Source: Rhynchonema sp. JSB1_4 | Taxonomy: Eukaryota; Nematoda; Chromadorea; Monhysterida; Xyalidae | DNA: 64,000 nucleotides | Assembly (NCBI GenBank): GCA_030248065.1 | Contig: JASAMV010001973.1 | Coordinates: forward strand, 1 to 64,000 | Direction of reading: 5' to 3' | Part shown: piece after piece, positions 44,410 to 64,000 of the stretch | How the letters are laid out: each line of letters opens with the position of its first letter | How positions within the stretch are numbered: the stretch's first letter is position 1 | Program-made: the position numbers and the translations under genes | Notes under the pieces: model-generated | Database searches by the model: none | Told to the model about the DNA's origin: nothing | Seen by the model: only the letters and a program-made list of their open reading frames with translations

Positions 44410-47400
44410 ATGCCCTATCGAATCTGTATGATCGGCGCAGTGCCTTCGGGTCTGTCATTGGCTCGTGCGTTTGACGCGCTCACGGACGAAAAGCTGAAAT
44501 CGGACTATGAAATTGTGCTCTTTGACAAACAGGGCACGTGGGGCGGCATGTGGAATTACGACTGGAGGTTGGTATTTGTGCAAATTTGATCCTAACGCGA
44601 CAAAACGAGAGAGCACGGTTGAGGGAAAAATTTAAAGAAAGTTTTAAATTTTTTCAGGCTACTAGGACGTCCAAAAATTACCTTTTTGGAGTTATTTTTT
44701 GTCATTTTTTCTCAAGGATCAAAATAAATTTTTTTACACAATCATTTTTGGGGCTTGTATTTGGTATGATGCCCCAAATAATGTTATTATACCTTCCCGT
44801 AATACATGAGACTCAGCATGCATGTACGGTATTTCGAGGTCACACACCATCGAAGTGGGTCAGATGCGACCGATTGAGTCACCCAAAAGGAGTTTCTACA
44901 ACTTAGTGTCAAAATTCTGCCTGGTTTATTGTAATATCACTGACAGTGTGCATACAGGGTGGGTCAAAATTGCTTTATGTCAAGCCTCATATGTGGGAAA
45001 CTCTAACACAAATATTTCAATTGGGCTGAAAATCGAGAATAGGTAGTGGTCGGACAGGGGGAATCCAAATATTGTCATAATTTTTTGATCCCGTCGTTTT
45101 GAGTCCAGGAAATGGGACCATATCGAATGGGCTTAGTGTTGACCGGACCCTATTTCCTGGACCTACAATAACCGCACCAAAATATACAGTATAAGGTCAA
45201 TATTCGGATTCGTCGTGTCCGAAAACCCCACGATTCTCACCTTTCAGCCAACTGCAATATTTTCGTACGCGTTTCCCACATATGAAGCTTTATATAGAAA
45301 AGCTACTTTTGACCCACCCTGTACACGTAGACGGAGTCTCATTCGGGGGAATTAGTTTTCGGCATGCTCTGGTTCGTGTAACCCCACGGGGGTAAAATTG
45401 GTTCCCAAGATGGAGTCAAAATGCTTCGGATAAAGAACAATCTTGTCCGTGAAAAAGCCGCTCTTCGGGTTTTCACTAGCCGAAGTCGACTATCGGTATG
45501 GATATACATGATGGTATGATGGTACATCATCGAAATAAGCGCTCGTGCAAACATTATCACAAATCAGTGTTGGGTCCAAACAAAAACACGGGTTTACCTT
45601 CGTCGTGCGTGTCTTCAAAAGTTGTTCAAATCAACAATTACAGTATGTACATATTTCTGCTCACAGAATCGGCACGGACGCGAACGGCGAGCTCCAGCCG
45701 TGTTCGATGTACCAACATTTGTGGACGAACGTGCCGAAAGAGGCCAGCGAACCTGCTGATTACTCGTTTGATGAATATTTCGGCCGGCCAGTGCCGTCGT
45801 TTCTGCCCAGAAAGGTGCGCTTTTTAACTATATTTTTTTAAGTTTATTATTTCAGCTATCCATTCACCTTTCACCCATGCCAGTCAGCAATCGATCACAG
45901 AACTGGAACGTTTTGCGCAAATATATGTATATGGTTTCCGGGCGGGAGACAATGTTCGATGGAAACCCATTTGATAATGAAACGAAGCTCTGACTCCTGT
46001 CAGCGTAAAAGTTAATGTTGTGATCACCATATTACGCTAATCAATATACCGGCGATTCAAACGAAAACTTGTTATTGCTAAGTGACCGGCGTAAAATTTG
46101 TGTACACCAATTGATCTGCAGGTGCTACGCGATTGGCTGGTGTCCCGCGCCATCAAACACGACTTGGACAATAAGTACGACTTTCGCTACCACACCGCGG
46201 TCACTGATGTTTCATTCGATGAAAAGAAAGAGAAATTCAACGTTGCTGTGCAGCAGTACCAACCAGAAGTGAAGCATTACGTTGAAACATTCGACTACGT
46301 TGTTGTGGGAAATGGGCACTATTCGGTGCCGAACTACCCAAAGGACATTGAAGGCATTGAGGGATTCAAAGGTGAGATGTGACTTTATTCTTATACACGA
46401 TGGTCAAAATCTCCCACCGTAACAAAAAACGGAAGATTTCTTGCAATATTTTTGGTGCTCAAAACGATTCGGTCCGGTATTTGATGTGCAGCTACAGAAC
46501 GTAAATATGTGAACTCTGAGCCGCCACACCAAACGTATGCTCCCGGAAGGACTCGAACCTCCGACCTCCCAGCCACCAGGCTTGGACAGCCAGTGGCTCT
46601 GCCAACTGAGCTACGGGAACACGGTCAGGCTGCGGCTCAAAGTTGCACTTACGTATATCCCTGCAACCGTGCAGACACACACTGCTTTGCACGCCAAACG
46701 CTACACGTTGCGTTGGGTAGCAGACTTCCAGTCCACAAATAATCAAACTCCTGTCTGGCGCCAAACACTCTCCACTGATCTTCGAAGGGGAAAATCGCCA
46801 GTTTATATGTCCCAATTCGACTTTATGAAGGACAGTGGTTGGTTCAGTTTTGCAGTTGTGAACGTGAAACAAAGATGGGCATTCGTGTCACATACAGATC
46901 TTCGAGTAAATATAGCATTCGCAGTCGCAGGATTCATGGTTTCAGGTCTGCCATAATGTTCTTTCGACACATTTTCAGGTCCGATTCTGCACGCTCACGA
47001 CTTCCGTTGTACTGATGGTTTGACCGATCGCCATGTGCTACTGATTGGGTCGTCGTATTCGGCGCAGGTATGTATGTTGCTTTGTTTTATTTTAAAGCTG
47101 CTGGTTAACAACCCTTCGACCGCGCTTGATCTTGGGGGTAGTGTATATAAGCAAAGTTTGGACATCGTGTTACTCGACCCTAATCTGGTGAGCCGATTGG
47201 TTGCTTCCTGATGTTTCACGGCCACGTTGAAGTTTGCCCCTCGTGAAAAAACCGAAAGAATTTGAAACGCTGCTGTGACACGAATAGGCTGTTTCAAAGT
47301 TTGATACCTGAGTGACAGCAACCTCCAACAGTGTGCCGAAAACTGCAGTGCACAATAGCTGTTGAAACGTCCGCATTGTTGAATAAAAAAATAAAAGGTT

Positions 47401-50400
47401 TCAAAAACCTGGCCATTTTTTGTTAGGATTTTCTACTCGTATAATTTTAAGCATCTGTGGTGAATGAAATATGTTGTCAATTACAAATAAAAATCCTATA
47501 ATTATCAAGTTTTTTGTTTGTGCTCCCCAGTTTTCAAAACCCTACACAGCTCACACAATGTTTACTACAACATGCGCAAGGCAGCCATTCCACAGCGCAC
47601 ACACAACGACAACACACAGCCGGCACAGCGACAACACAGCAATGTTACAGCTGGCAAGCTTTGTTGTGTGTGTGTGCGCTGTGGAATGGCTGCCTTGCGC
47701 ATCGTGGCCGTGAAACATCAGGAAGCAACCAATCGGCTCACCAGATTAGGGTCTGTAACACGATGTCCAAACTTTGTTTATATATACTACCCCCAAGATC
47801 AAGCGCGGTCGAAAGGTTGTTAACCAGCACCTTTAAATTCGTGATGCTTAACTTGGGCACCCGCTGGTACACGCAGCATCTATTCGGTCCAACGCGACGC
47901 TAAATGAGCTAAGTGGGTCCAAGAAGTATGGTGCGTCAAATTTGGGTCCAAAAATTGGGCCCTGCGATTTCGTGGCCCCAAAATACCGTGGTTAAAAAAC
48001 CTATCCATTTCCGGATTCCCCGTGTTCGAAAACCCCAGTTACCCAATTTTTGTCCGATTTGAAGGCTTTTCGTACGACTTTCTTGCACGTCATCCTTCAC
48101 CTAGTAGATACTTTTGGGCCACCCTACATGTATATTACTGGGAAAATTTTTTTCGAATATCTTGGAGCTTCTAATGATCTTTCCAACCGGATCGAAGTTA
48201 AATAAACGACTAACGAGAAATACGATATCTCGACATTGAAGAAACCTATTGCCCATCAGGGATGCAGCGCGGAGGTTTTTAAATGTAAAACATCCAAAAT
48301 TCATCATTCAGGACATTGCGTGTCAACTGTACAAATTCGGCAGCCGTTCAGTGACTATTTGTTACAACGAACACTCAAGTGGGGTGAAATGGCCGAAAGG
48401 AATTGAGGAATTGGAAATGATAAAAAGATTCGATGGGAATACGGCCGTTTTCAAGGTGAAACTACAAAAAAAATTATTGTTTAAATGTTTCCTGTTTCTG
48501 TGAGTCGATTCCACTTTAAATGGATGGTACAGCGAAATAGTCATTCAATGTTCACCCCTGGTGTAAGAAGAGGAATCTCATTCTTGGGTAAAAGTCAGTC
48601 TCACGTATCGTATTTAGCGGTAAAAAGGGCTTAAATGTGCGCGATCTTGAAGAGACTCGCTTATTGTAACACGATTTTCGATTCATGCTTTTACTCTTAA
48701 TTTCTGCCAGTGAGGCACACTTTACCCCGGCCGTTGCATACATTTACCTGTGTGCGGCACACAGGTGAATGAATATGCAACGACCGAGGTAAGGATCCGG
48801 CCTAAACACAACCTGTAGTCCTGTAACCAAAAACCCATGCTTAAACCAAATTTCAGAACGATGAGCGACGTTTAATCGACGTTGTCATCTTCTGCAGCGG
48901 TTACAAAATGTCCTATCCGTTCATTGAGGAGTCACTCCAACTCAAAACCGAAAACTCCAAGCAGAAATTGTGGCCGGCCAATTTGTACAAGGGCGTCGTA
49001 TGGCAGGACAACCCGAGGATGTTCTATTTGGGCGCTCAAATGCTCGCCTTTTCGTGGTGCTATTTTGACACCAAGGTGCCTACTACATAGTTCACCTGAT
49101 GAGCTATATTTTGAGTTTATAGCCTTCTGGTTTTACCTGGGTAAAACGTGCAATATGTATGATGGTTTATCAGCGATCGGGACCCTGTTTCGGTCATGGA
49201 CTTTTCAGCACAAGCTTATGTTCTGTAGGTACATATACGTACAGTACCAGCTGCAATTTTCGGCTGATTTGAGGCAAAGCCTGCCGCGCCTGCAGGCGCA
49301 GGCTCAATACAAATGATAGCAGCCTGCCGAGCCTGCCGCGCCTGCCGCGGTGGGTGCACTGCTGAGCTTGCTTGTTTGTGTGACATTTAGGTTTCAACAT
49401 TTTATTTCTTTATGCGATATTTGTCGGCTTGTCCGAGCAAATGCCTTGCAAAACAAACAATAAAACTGTAACCAAAGCCACATTTTATCCACATCGCTGC
49501 TTTTGACAAACAAACCACTTTTGACGTTTTATTCATGTTCCGAAAAGTGACCAAACAGTAAAAAAGCGCAGACAAGCTCACACTGCAAGATAGCGGAACG
49601 GACAAAAAAACTAGCGGACAAATGTCGCAGAAAGACATAAAATGTTGAAACCTAAATGTCACACAAACACAAACAAGCAAGCACAGCAGTGCACCCACCG
49701 CGCCTGCGCAGGCGCGGCAGGCTCGTATGCGACCGCTTATGCACTGTGCCTACAAAGCCTGCAGGCGCGGCAGGCTGCTATCTTTTGCATTGAGCCTGCG
49801 CCTGCAGGCGCGGCAGGCTTTGCCGCCAATCAGCCAAAAATTGCAGCTGGTACTGTATATGTAGTCCAAGACAGCTGAAAAATGGTCTGTGTTTAATTTC
49901 GGGGTCACGTCGAACAGCAGAATTTCCAATGTCCTACAAAGTTCAGCTTTTAGGCCTGGTTCATTCGTGACGTCATCACGGGTCGATACGCGCTACCCGA
50001 TTTGAAACAGCGACGTGAAGACGAAGAAAAGTGGTTGGACAGACAGGTTACAGGCAGACGTGAAGCCCAGTTACTCCTTGATAAGGTCGAAATAGTGTGC
50101 GACTCACCTTGAAAATGCAAGCGAAGAGGAGATTCAGGCGTCGTGCTCCTAATGATGGGCTCGCGCCTGAAATTTTCGGGCTTTTTTCGCGCTTTCGCGC
50201 TTGGCGCGAACAGGGCGCGAAAGTTTTTCTCGAATTTCGCGCTTTGATAATGTAGTGAATAGCACTCACAAACGTCAAAACGTGGGATTTTTCACACCAG
50301 GAAATGACTGATTACCACCTTTATGTATACCTCAATGAACTGCGATTGATGAATATTTTAGTAAATTCACATGGAAGCATTACACGTGAGCAATTTTAAA

Positions 50401-52449
50401 TGCCTCTTTGCCTTGTAATCACTGCAAGTTGGGCGCGAAATCAAGCGCGATAAAGCGCGAAAGCGCGTCGTCGCGCCTCGCGCCTGGCGCGAAGAGGGCG
50501 CGAGACCGATTTTGAATTTCGCGCTCAATGATCAAAGCTTCTGCTGACGCGGATGTCTATGAGACTTCTTTCGTTCTTTGCCTTTCTAAAGAGAGTCATC
50601 GAATTTCAACCACAGCTTGAGGTTGGCACTCTATTGTAGTTTACGATCTGCGCAGACTTCTGGCAGGCGCGCAGCTGGCCAACATTGTTCCATGTCATGT
50701 ATGCGCGGTTTGGCTGCCTTCACAATGCATGCGCGTTTGCGCGTCACATTTTTTGACGCGCATTGGTGTTCACAATGCAAATTTCATGCGCAAACGCGCA
50801 CGCGCAAACGCGCATGCGCAAACGCGCAAATGCGCAAACGCGCAGTGCGCATCAGTGTTCACAATGGACATGCGCGTTTGCGCATCAGATTAGAATAGAG
50901 TGTGCATGAAATTTGGAACAGTTGTTTTTTTGCATTTTCATATTCGTACCGGGCTGGCAGGCGTCCGGCGGGAGATTGAGCTCATCGTCTGTTCATGAGC
51001 ATTCACCTTTGCTGTCCCATGATGTAATTTTTAAAAAGAAAACTTGAGATTGTGGAATATTTTTTGGCAACAAATTATAGAAAATACATAAAATTACTAT
51101 TAAACAGAAGAAAAGTTGAACCCTCCACCCGATTCCATTGAAATTGTTCAAAGAAAAGCATACGAACAAGAAAAAAACACGACAAGTTGTGAAAAATACA
51201 ATTTTCGACATTTTTTTCCTGTGAAAGAATGACTTTTGAAATGAAACATAAACAATGGCTGAGTGATAAAACAACAAACGTAAAAGGATCGTAACGGGTG
51301 GCCATATCGTTTTTAAAATATAATTTGTTGAAATAATAATGTTTTTTTTTGCTTCAGGCAGCTCGGGCAAGCGAAACGCGCACGCAAAATTAGAGCCAAT
51401 CCTAATCGTATTTTTGCGCGTTTGCGCGTCAAAAACGCGCAGACGCGCAAACGCGCAAATGCATTGTGAACACAAATGCGCGTCAGTTTCGTGCGCAAAT
51501 GCGCAAACGCGCAAACGCGCATGCATTGTGAAGGCAGCCTTTGCGTGCAAACTACAGTACCTACGACGGTGTTGCATAGCAGAGCGCGGCAAACTGTGTA
51601 GACTACACTGAAATAAGGCTGTTTTCACCCACACATACTTTTTGGCATGGTCTGAGCCGAGCATCAATTGCGTGATCGATCTGTGTCCGCATAACAATTC
51701 CGCGGCTTTTCAGGCCCAGTTTTTCAGGCCAGGCCGATTCAAGCCCATCATATTTGACTCATTTATAGGCTAGGCTTGGGCTCAAGCCGGGCCTGAATCG
51801 GCCGGGCCTGAACCTGTGCCCCGGGACTGAACACATGGCATGAATATAACACATGTAACTCTACCGAATTGTGTTTCAGTCCCGTCTGCCATTCGTAGCC
51901 GACATGATGGTGGACTTCCAAGCCGATCACATGTCCGACCTGCTGTCAGCGTCCGATTACCCGAAATTCAATGTCATTCAATCTGCGAATACGTTCAAAG
52001 ACTGGTTCCATTCGCATCTGACTGGCGTGATGGGCGTTAGGGACTGGGTGTGTGAATGAGTGATTTAGCGATCACACTGGGGATGACTGGGACTTGCATA
52101 ACCACATTGGACATGTACACATTTTCCATATTGACCACTCCCAAGGGTACAGACAGAACAGCCCCCCCCCAAACTGTGAGTTTGTGAGCCTCAGTTCCGG
52201 CTCAGCGCACAAGTACAGACTTTGTTTGATGGGCGCAGCACACATAAATTTTTTAGTCGCCGGGAATTATATTGGATCACAGAATTCGATGTGATGGCCC
52301 AATCATTCAATTCGTGATCAAATTGATTGATCACTCTGTTTCAGTGTTCAACTTCGTCAGTGACGGGCACTGTGGCAGCGAAACCGTCAAAATGTTGGTT
52401 GGAGACATTTGATGATCGAATCGAGGACTTTGAGCGTGCATCAAATTAG
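44410..52449 (+). CDS. Flavin-containing monooxygenase, tandem copy 2 (altered FAD motif)
   Basis: Exons: 44410-44567, 45667-45814, 46122-46371, 46979-47067, 48312-48455, 48857-49075, 49954-50046, 51880-52047, 52345-52449. Intron positions and phases equal those of copies 1 and 3, and all donors are GT. The protein has 457 residues. The FMO signature [11 protein letters not shown] and NADPH motif GSSYSA are intact. In the FAD-binding GxGxxG the middle Gly is Val (GAVPSG, GGC GCA GTG), which is expected to hinder flavin binding. The C-terminus gains one Ser (FERASN). The introns are swollen by a mariner-like element (44953-45323), a tRNA-like sequence (46539-46620) and three fold-back elements. 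It may be an oxygenase with reduced activity or a young pseudogene with full-length coding sequence. Confidence 0.9.
44953..45323. mobile_element. Mariner/Tc1-like miniature element
   Basis: The ends TACAGGGTGGGTCAAAA and TTTTGACCCACCCTGTA are perfect inverted repeats 371 nt apart, with TA at each end as expected for TA-targeting elements. It lies in intron 1 of FMO copy 2. A related fragment lies around 47930-48125. Confidence 0.85.
46539..46620 (-). tRNA. tRNA-like sequence, 82 nt, probable pseudogene
   Basis: The acceptor helix GTTCCCG/CGGGAGC pairs over seven positions. The D arm GCTC...GAGC and the T arm GGAGG TTCGAGT CCTTC are canonical, with good A and B boxes. The anticodon arm is irregular: a GGCT/AGCC helix with a five-base loop, or a shifted stem without U33. 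The length would suit a class II tRNA or one with a small intron. No T-run follows. It lies antisense in intron 3 of FMO copy 2. Confidence 0.45.
47080..47840. mobile_element. Fold-back element in FMO copy 2 intron 4
   Basis: Arms at about 47080-47235 and 47690-47835 are reverse complements (AACCCTTCGACCGCGCTTGATCTT against AAGATCAAGCGCGGTCGAAAGG). An inner palindrome lies around CAGCCATTCCACAGCGCAC. The inner arm sequence also occurs in intron 4 of copy 3. Confidence 0.75.
49220..49870. mobile_element. Fold-back element with CCTGC-rich arms in FMO copy 2 intron 6
   Basis: The left arm runs AGTACCAGCTGCAATTTT, then GCCTGCCGCGCCTGCAGGCG. It is mirrored at 49690-49855. The middle part GACATTTAGGTTTCAACATTT (49382) is mirrored at 49640-49665. 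The CCTGCCGCG units vary in number between the arms. Confidence 0.7.
50625..51610. mobile_element. Fold-back element with GCGCAAACGC arrays in FMO copy 2 intron 7
   Basis: Both arms hold arrays of 'GCGCAAACGCGCAAATGC' beside 'GGCTGCCTTCACAATGCATG' (50711, mirrored at 51515). Together they give a very long hairpin with CpG-rich stems. The stretch before it (50100-50530) has a similar 'GCGCGAAAGCGCG' character. Confidence 0.7.
51700..51840. mobile_element. GGCCTGAA inverted-repeat element, copy 1
   Basis: The left arm TTTTCAGGCCCAGTTTTTCA and right arm GGCCTGAACCTGTGCCCCGG surround 'GGCTAGGCTTGGGCTC'. The same element occurs at about 53800-53950, 60110-60290 and 63560-63845, so it is spread through the FMO cluster introns and flanks. 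Confidence 0.65.
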
Positions 52450-53492
52450 TGAATGATTTGATGTAGCTGTTGAACAGGGAATTCGGGCAACTCGCGTTTT
52501 GTAGTCGTGTTACGTATACATTGGACAAACAACTTGTCTTTTGATCGTTTTTGCGTGTCACTCTTTTCTGCAGTTTTTTGCAAAACGCTTGATGGTGGTT
52601 TGGGGTGTCTTTTCTCTGTGGTTTGGCCAAACACCCTTTACTGACCAGAAACTGAATTCGCGGCATTGTGTGTGTGCATTATCCACTGATCATTTGAGCA
52701 TCTCATTTTTAAATAGTCTATGATCCTTTCTGATATGGTCCCTTCCCGACTTTGTTAAGAAAAAAGAAGAATACGCAGCTTGACAAAAGCTTATGCTCGT
52801 TATCCGCATGCTGTAACATCGAGACTGAGTCCGACTTGACAGACTTCTGTGACTGACATCACAATTTCTGTTTTTTTTTGTGTCACACCAGCTTGTGCAC
52901 TTGCATGAAACCGGTTTTGCAGTTGTAACGGGCATAAATGTAATGATCTAACGTTGTCACTCCAAGCAAGTACATGTACATGTGCGCAGCAAGCACACAC
53001 CAATTTGATCGCAAACTCTGTGCTGTTACATGGTGGTTGGGGTGACTGATTGATCAATCGTTGTGGACATTCTCTATATCGAGTATTGCTGCGCAACAAA
53101 TGCATTGAACATTCGTGCTGAAGTAGGAAGTTGTCATGCAGTGACCAATACAAAAGCTTAAAATAACATTCACTGCATGACTTTAGCGTTAATCACGTTG
53201 TTTCACTGCGTTCCATCAGTCCAATTGTCGCGTATACAGTACACTATACTAAAACCAGAAAACATAAAACAACGATCACGACATTGGTGCAATTTATTAT
53301 TTTTATGGGTGTTTTAACGTCATGCATTATTTTCGACACCAAAAGTGCGCGTGTGGTACTTTTATTTTGCGAACTTTAGCACTTTTATTTTGTGCGTGCG
53401 CGTGTAGTTCTTGGGAAAACCCCAGCTACTAAAAGCAGCAAAAAAGCCCGTGCTTTTTTGCGTGGTCCAAAAAGTCTTTCCCAACAAACAAT

Positions 53493-62093
<8,601 letters not shown>

Positions 62094-62860
62094 TGAACGA
62101 TTTGATGTAGGTGTTCAACAGGGGATCCGGGCAACTATGTACATATACATCGGACAAACAATGTGCCTGGTGATCATCTTTTTGCGTGTCCCTCTTTTCT
62201 GCAGTTTTTATTGAAAAAAGCTTGTTTGTGCTTTGGGTTCCTTTTTCTATGTGGCTGCACGCCCGCCACATGACACGAAACTGAACCTCGGCTCTCTGTA
62301 CATTACCACGTCTACTAAAAATTAGAGCTTCGCATTATTATGCAGTCTACGATCCTTCTGATATGGTCGCTTCCCGTTTTTTTCAAGATAAAAGAAGAAT
62401 ACGTGGCTGGATAAAAACTTATAGTCATTTTCCGTATGCTGTAGTGTTGTAAACGAGACTGACTGACGTCGTTTTCTGGCTTTCTCGGCGTGTTTTGTAG
62501 AGTTGTAACGGACTATGTTATGAAGTGTGGAGAACCGGCAGTTCTCCATGAAACGGCATGGTGTTCTTGAGAATGTGATTCATGCTTCGTGCGCTTCTTT
62601 TGACCACTTTTGACCGGCTCCCTTATAAAATGTAGCATTTTTGCTTCGCGCCTGTGGCACAATCTCGGTTGTAACTCTTCTCAAAAGACAACTGTCAAAC
62701 AAGTACTGGAAAAAAATTGGTTTTCAAAACGGAAACAAGCAGCACGAAAAAATGTTTGATTTCTTTGGTCTCACAGCAACCCCCGAAGTTTAGACCTACA
62801 TGAGTCTGTGTTTGCAAGACAGCTTTGACAAAAAAGATACGAAACTCAAACCCTAAATAC
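62094..62860. other. 3' flank of FMO copy 3
   Basis: The first 130-200 nt match the 3' flanks of copies 1 and 2 (GATTTGATGTAGGTGTT, then TTGAAAAAAGCTTG). Beyond about 62300 I see no gene. Confidence 0.5.
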
Positions 62861-63436
62861 AGGGTTGGAAATTTTTTTTAAAATTTTTTCTAAAAAGTCT
62901 GAGATTCAGGGAAATTTTACCAAATTTGCAACTTTAATTAACAAGTCACTTTTATGACTTGGTTTGCATCACTTACGAAGGGTGTTACGTCATTTCGGTG
63001 CGATCCAACAGTCTGTGCTTGATATCGACCGATGATTGCTGCTCTGTGGTATCAGACACAACAGTTTCTGGTCGAATGAGCAAGATTCACTCATGAACCA
63101 CACAGAATTGGGAATATATGTAAGCTGCAGAAATACTTGTCGGGTAGCTGAATCAGTCGTGTATGGCCGACCTGATGGTGTATGACTTCGAAGTACCATG
63201 TGGGTACATGCAGTGGCAGCTTAGGTACCAAATACATACATGCCTCAAAGATCATTTTGTGACAAAAATTTTTCGACCATTCAGAAAAAATGGCAAAAAA
63301 TAACCCCCAAAAAGGCCTTTTTGGACGTTTTAGAACATTTTGTTCCCCCGAAAAAATTTAAAAAAAAATTTTTTAAGGTTGCTTTTAAAAACCTTTATAA
63401 AAATCTTTTTTTAATTTTTTTGCCCAACCGTGTTTA
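62861..63436. mobile_element. Probable diverged hAT-like element with CAGGGTTGG ends
   Basis: It opens CAGGGTTGGAAATTTTTTTT and closes near 63430 with TGCCCAACCGTG, with A/T tracts inside each end as in the elements at 25.8 and 31.9 kb. The interior differs, so it would be another family member or a relative. No duplication was confirmed. Confidence 0.45.
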
Positions 63437-63559
63437 AATATTTGCCTTTCGTTTACTTGTCGTTACGGTACGAGTGCTCGGTGCTGACAGTCGTAATTTT
63501 TGAATGGCTGACTGGCGCAGACAAGTTTGAAAACAAACGACAGAGCAATTCATGAAAAT

Positions 63560-63850
63560 TGTAACAATCCGCAACGTTTCAAGCCCGGAAGTTCAGGCCC
63601 GACCTTTTCAGGCCACACATTTTGGCGGAAAGACATTCTCATGAAAAGGGAAAGCAACTCAATTCTCATATTGTGCGATGGTTCAGTCCCGGGGCACAGG
63701 TTCAGGCTCGGCCGATTCAAGCCGAGCATATTTGACTCATTTATAGGCTTAGGCTCCAGCCGGGTCTGAATCGGCCGGGCCTGAACCTGTGCCCCGGGAC
63801 TGAACCGTCGCACAATATGAACATTGAGTTGCTTTCCCTTCGCATTGGAG
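63560..63850. mobile_element. GGCCTGAA inverted-repeat element, copy 4, with longer arms
   Basis: The arms extend to GGGAAAGCAACTCAATTCTC (63649) and its mirror GAACATTGAGTTGCTTTCCC (63818). They enclose GTTCAGTCCCGGGGCACAGG and GCCTGAACCTGTGCCCCGGG. This is the longest copy of the family in the window. Confidence 0.65.
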
Positions 63851-64000
63851 TGTCTTGCAGCCAAAATCTGTGGAAGTCAGAATTGGTCAATTATTTTTAT
63901 GGGATGTACATATCTGCACTACTACAGTATGCTTACTACTGCCACCACACAAGGTCACATTTGCAGTGATTGGCATGTCAGCAAACTTTGTCAGCAAGAA

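Overview
This is a window of animal nuclear DNA. The coding sequence is split into many short exons with GT-AG introns (42 nt to about 3.1 kb). The recognisable proteins are metazoan families: an ADAM17-type sheddase, von Willebrand factor A (vWA) membrane proteins and flavin-containing monooxygenases. The spaces between exons are packed with non-autonomous DNA transposons, fold-back repeats and a Penelope-like retroelement. I see no operons, no rRNA and no CRISPR. I cannot name the species; an invertebrate is the likeliest reading.

Layout. (1) 1-11.4 kb, minus strand: an ADAM17-like gene. Its start is inside the window (ATG at 11362) and its 3' end lies beyond the left edge. Fifteen exons join in phase and give signal peptide, prodomain, zinc metalloprotease and disintegrin/cysteine-rich regions. 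(2) 13.7-27.7 kb, minus strand: a vWA locus with three vWA domains and two transmembrane exons. Every exon-exon phase is compatible across the whole stretch, so it may be one large gene. Alternatively it is two or three tandem paralogues whose own first exons I could not find. (3) 27.7-38.5 kb: mostly intergenic and repetitive. It holds a hAT-like element, a Penelope-like fragment with a GIY-YIG domain, an array of eighteen 141-bp repeats that is open as protein, and a large fold-back element. (4) 38.5-62.1 kb, plus strand: three tandem copies of one nine-exon gene for a trimethylamine-monooxygenase-like FMO, with identical intron positions and phases. Copy 3 looks intact, copy 1 has a GC in place of a GT splice donor, and copy 2 has lost a glycine of its FAD-binding motif. 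(5) 62.1-64.0 kb: 3' flank with two repeat elements.

The first two loci are secreted or membrane proteins of the cell surface. The FMO cluster is an N/S-oxygenation module. Nothing links the three loci functionally. The most unusual items are the alternating vWA/transmembrane architecture, the in-frame 47-residue repeat array beside the GIY-YIG fragment, the altered FMO copies, and the density of long hairpin-forming elements in FMO introns.
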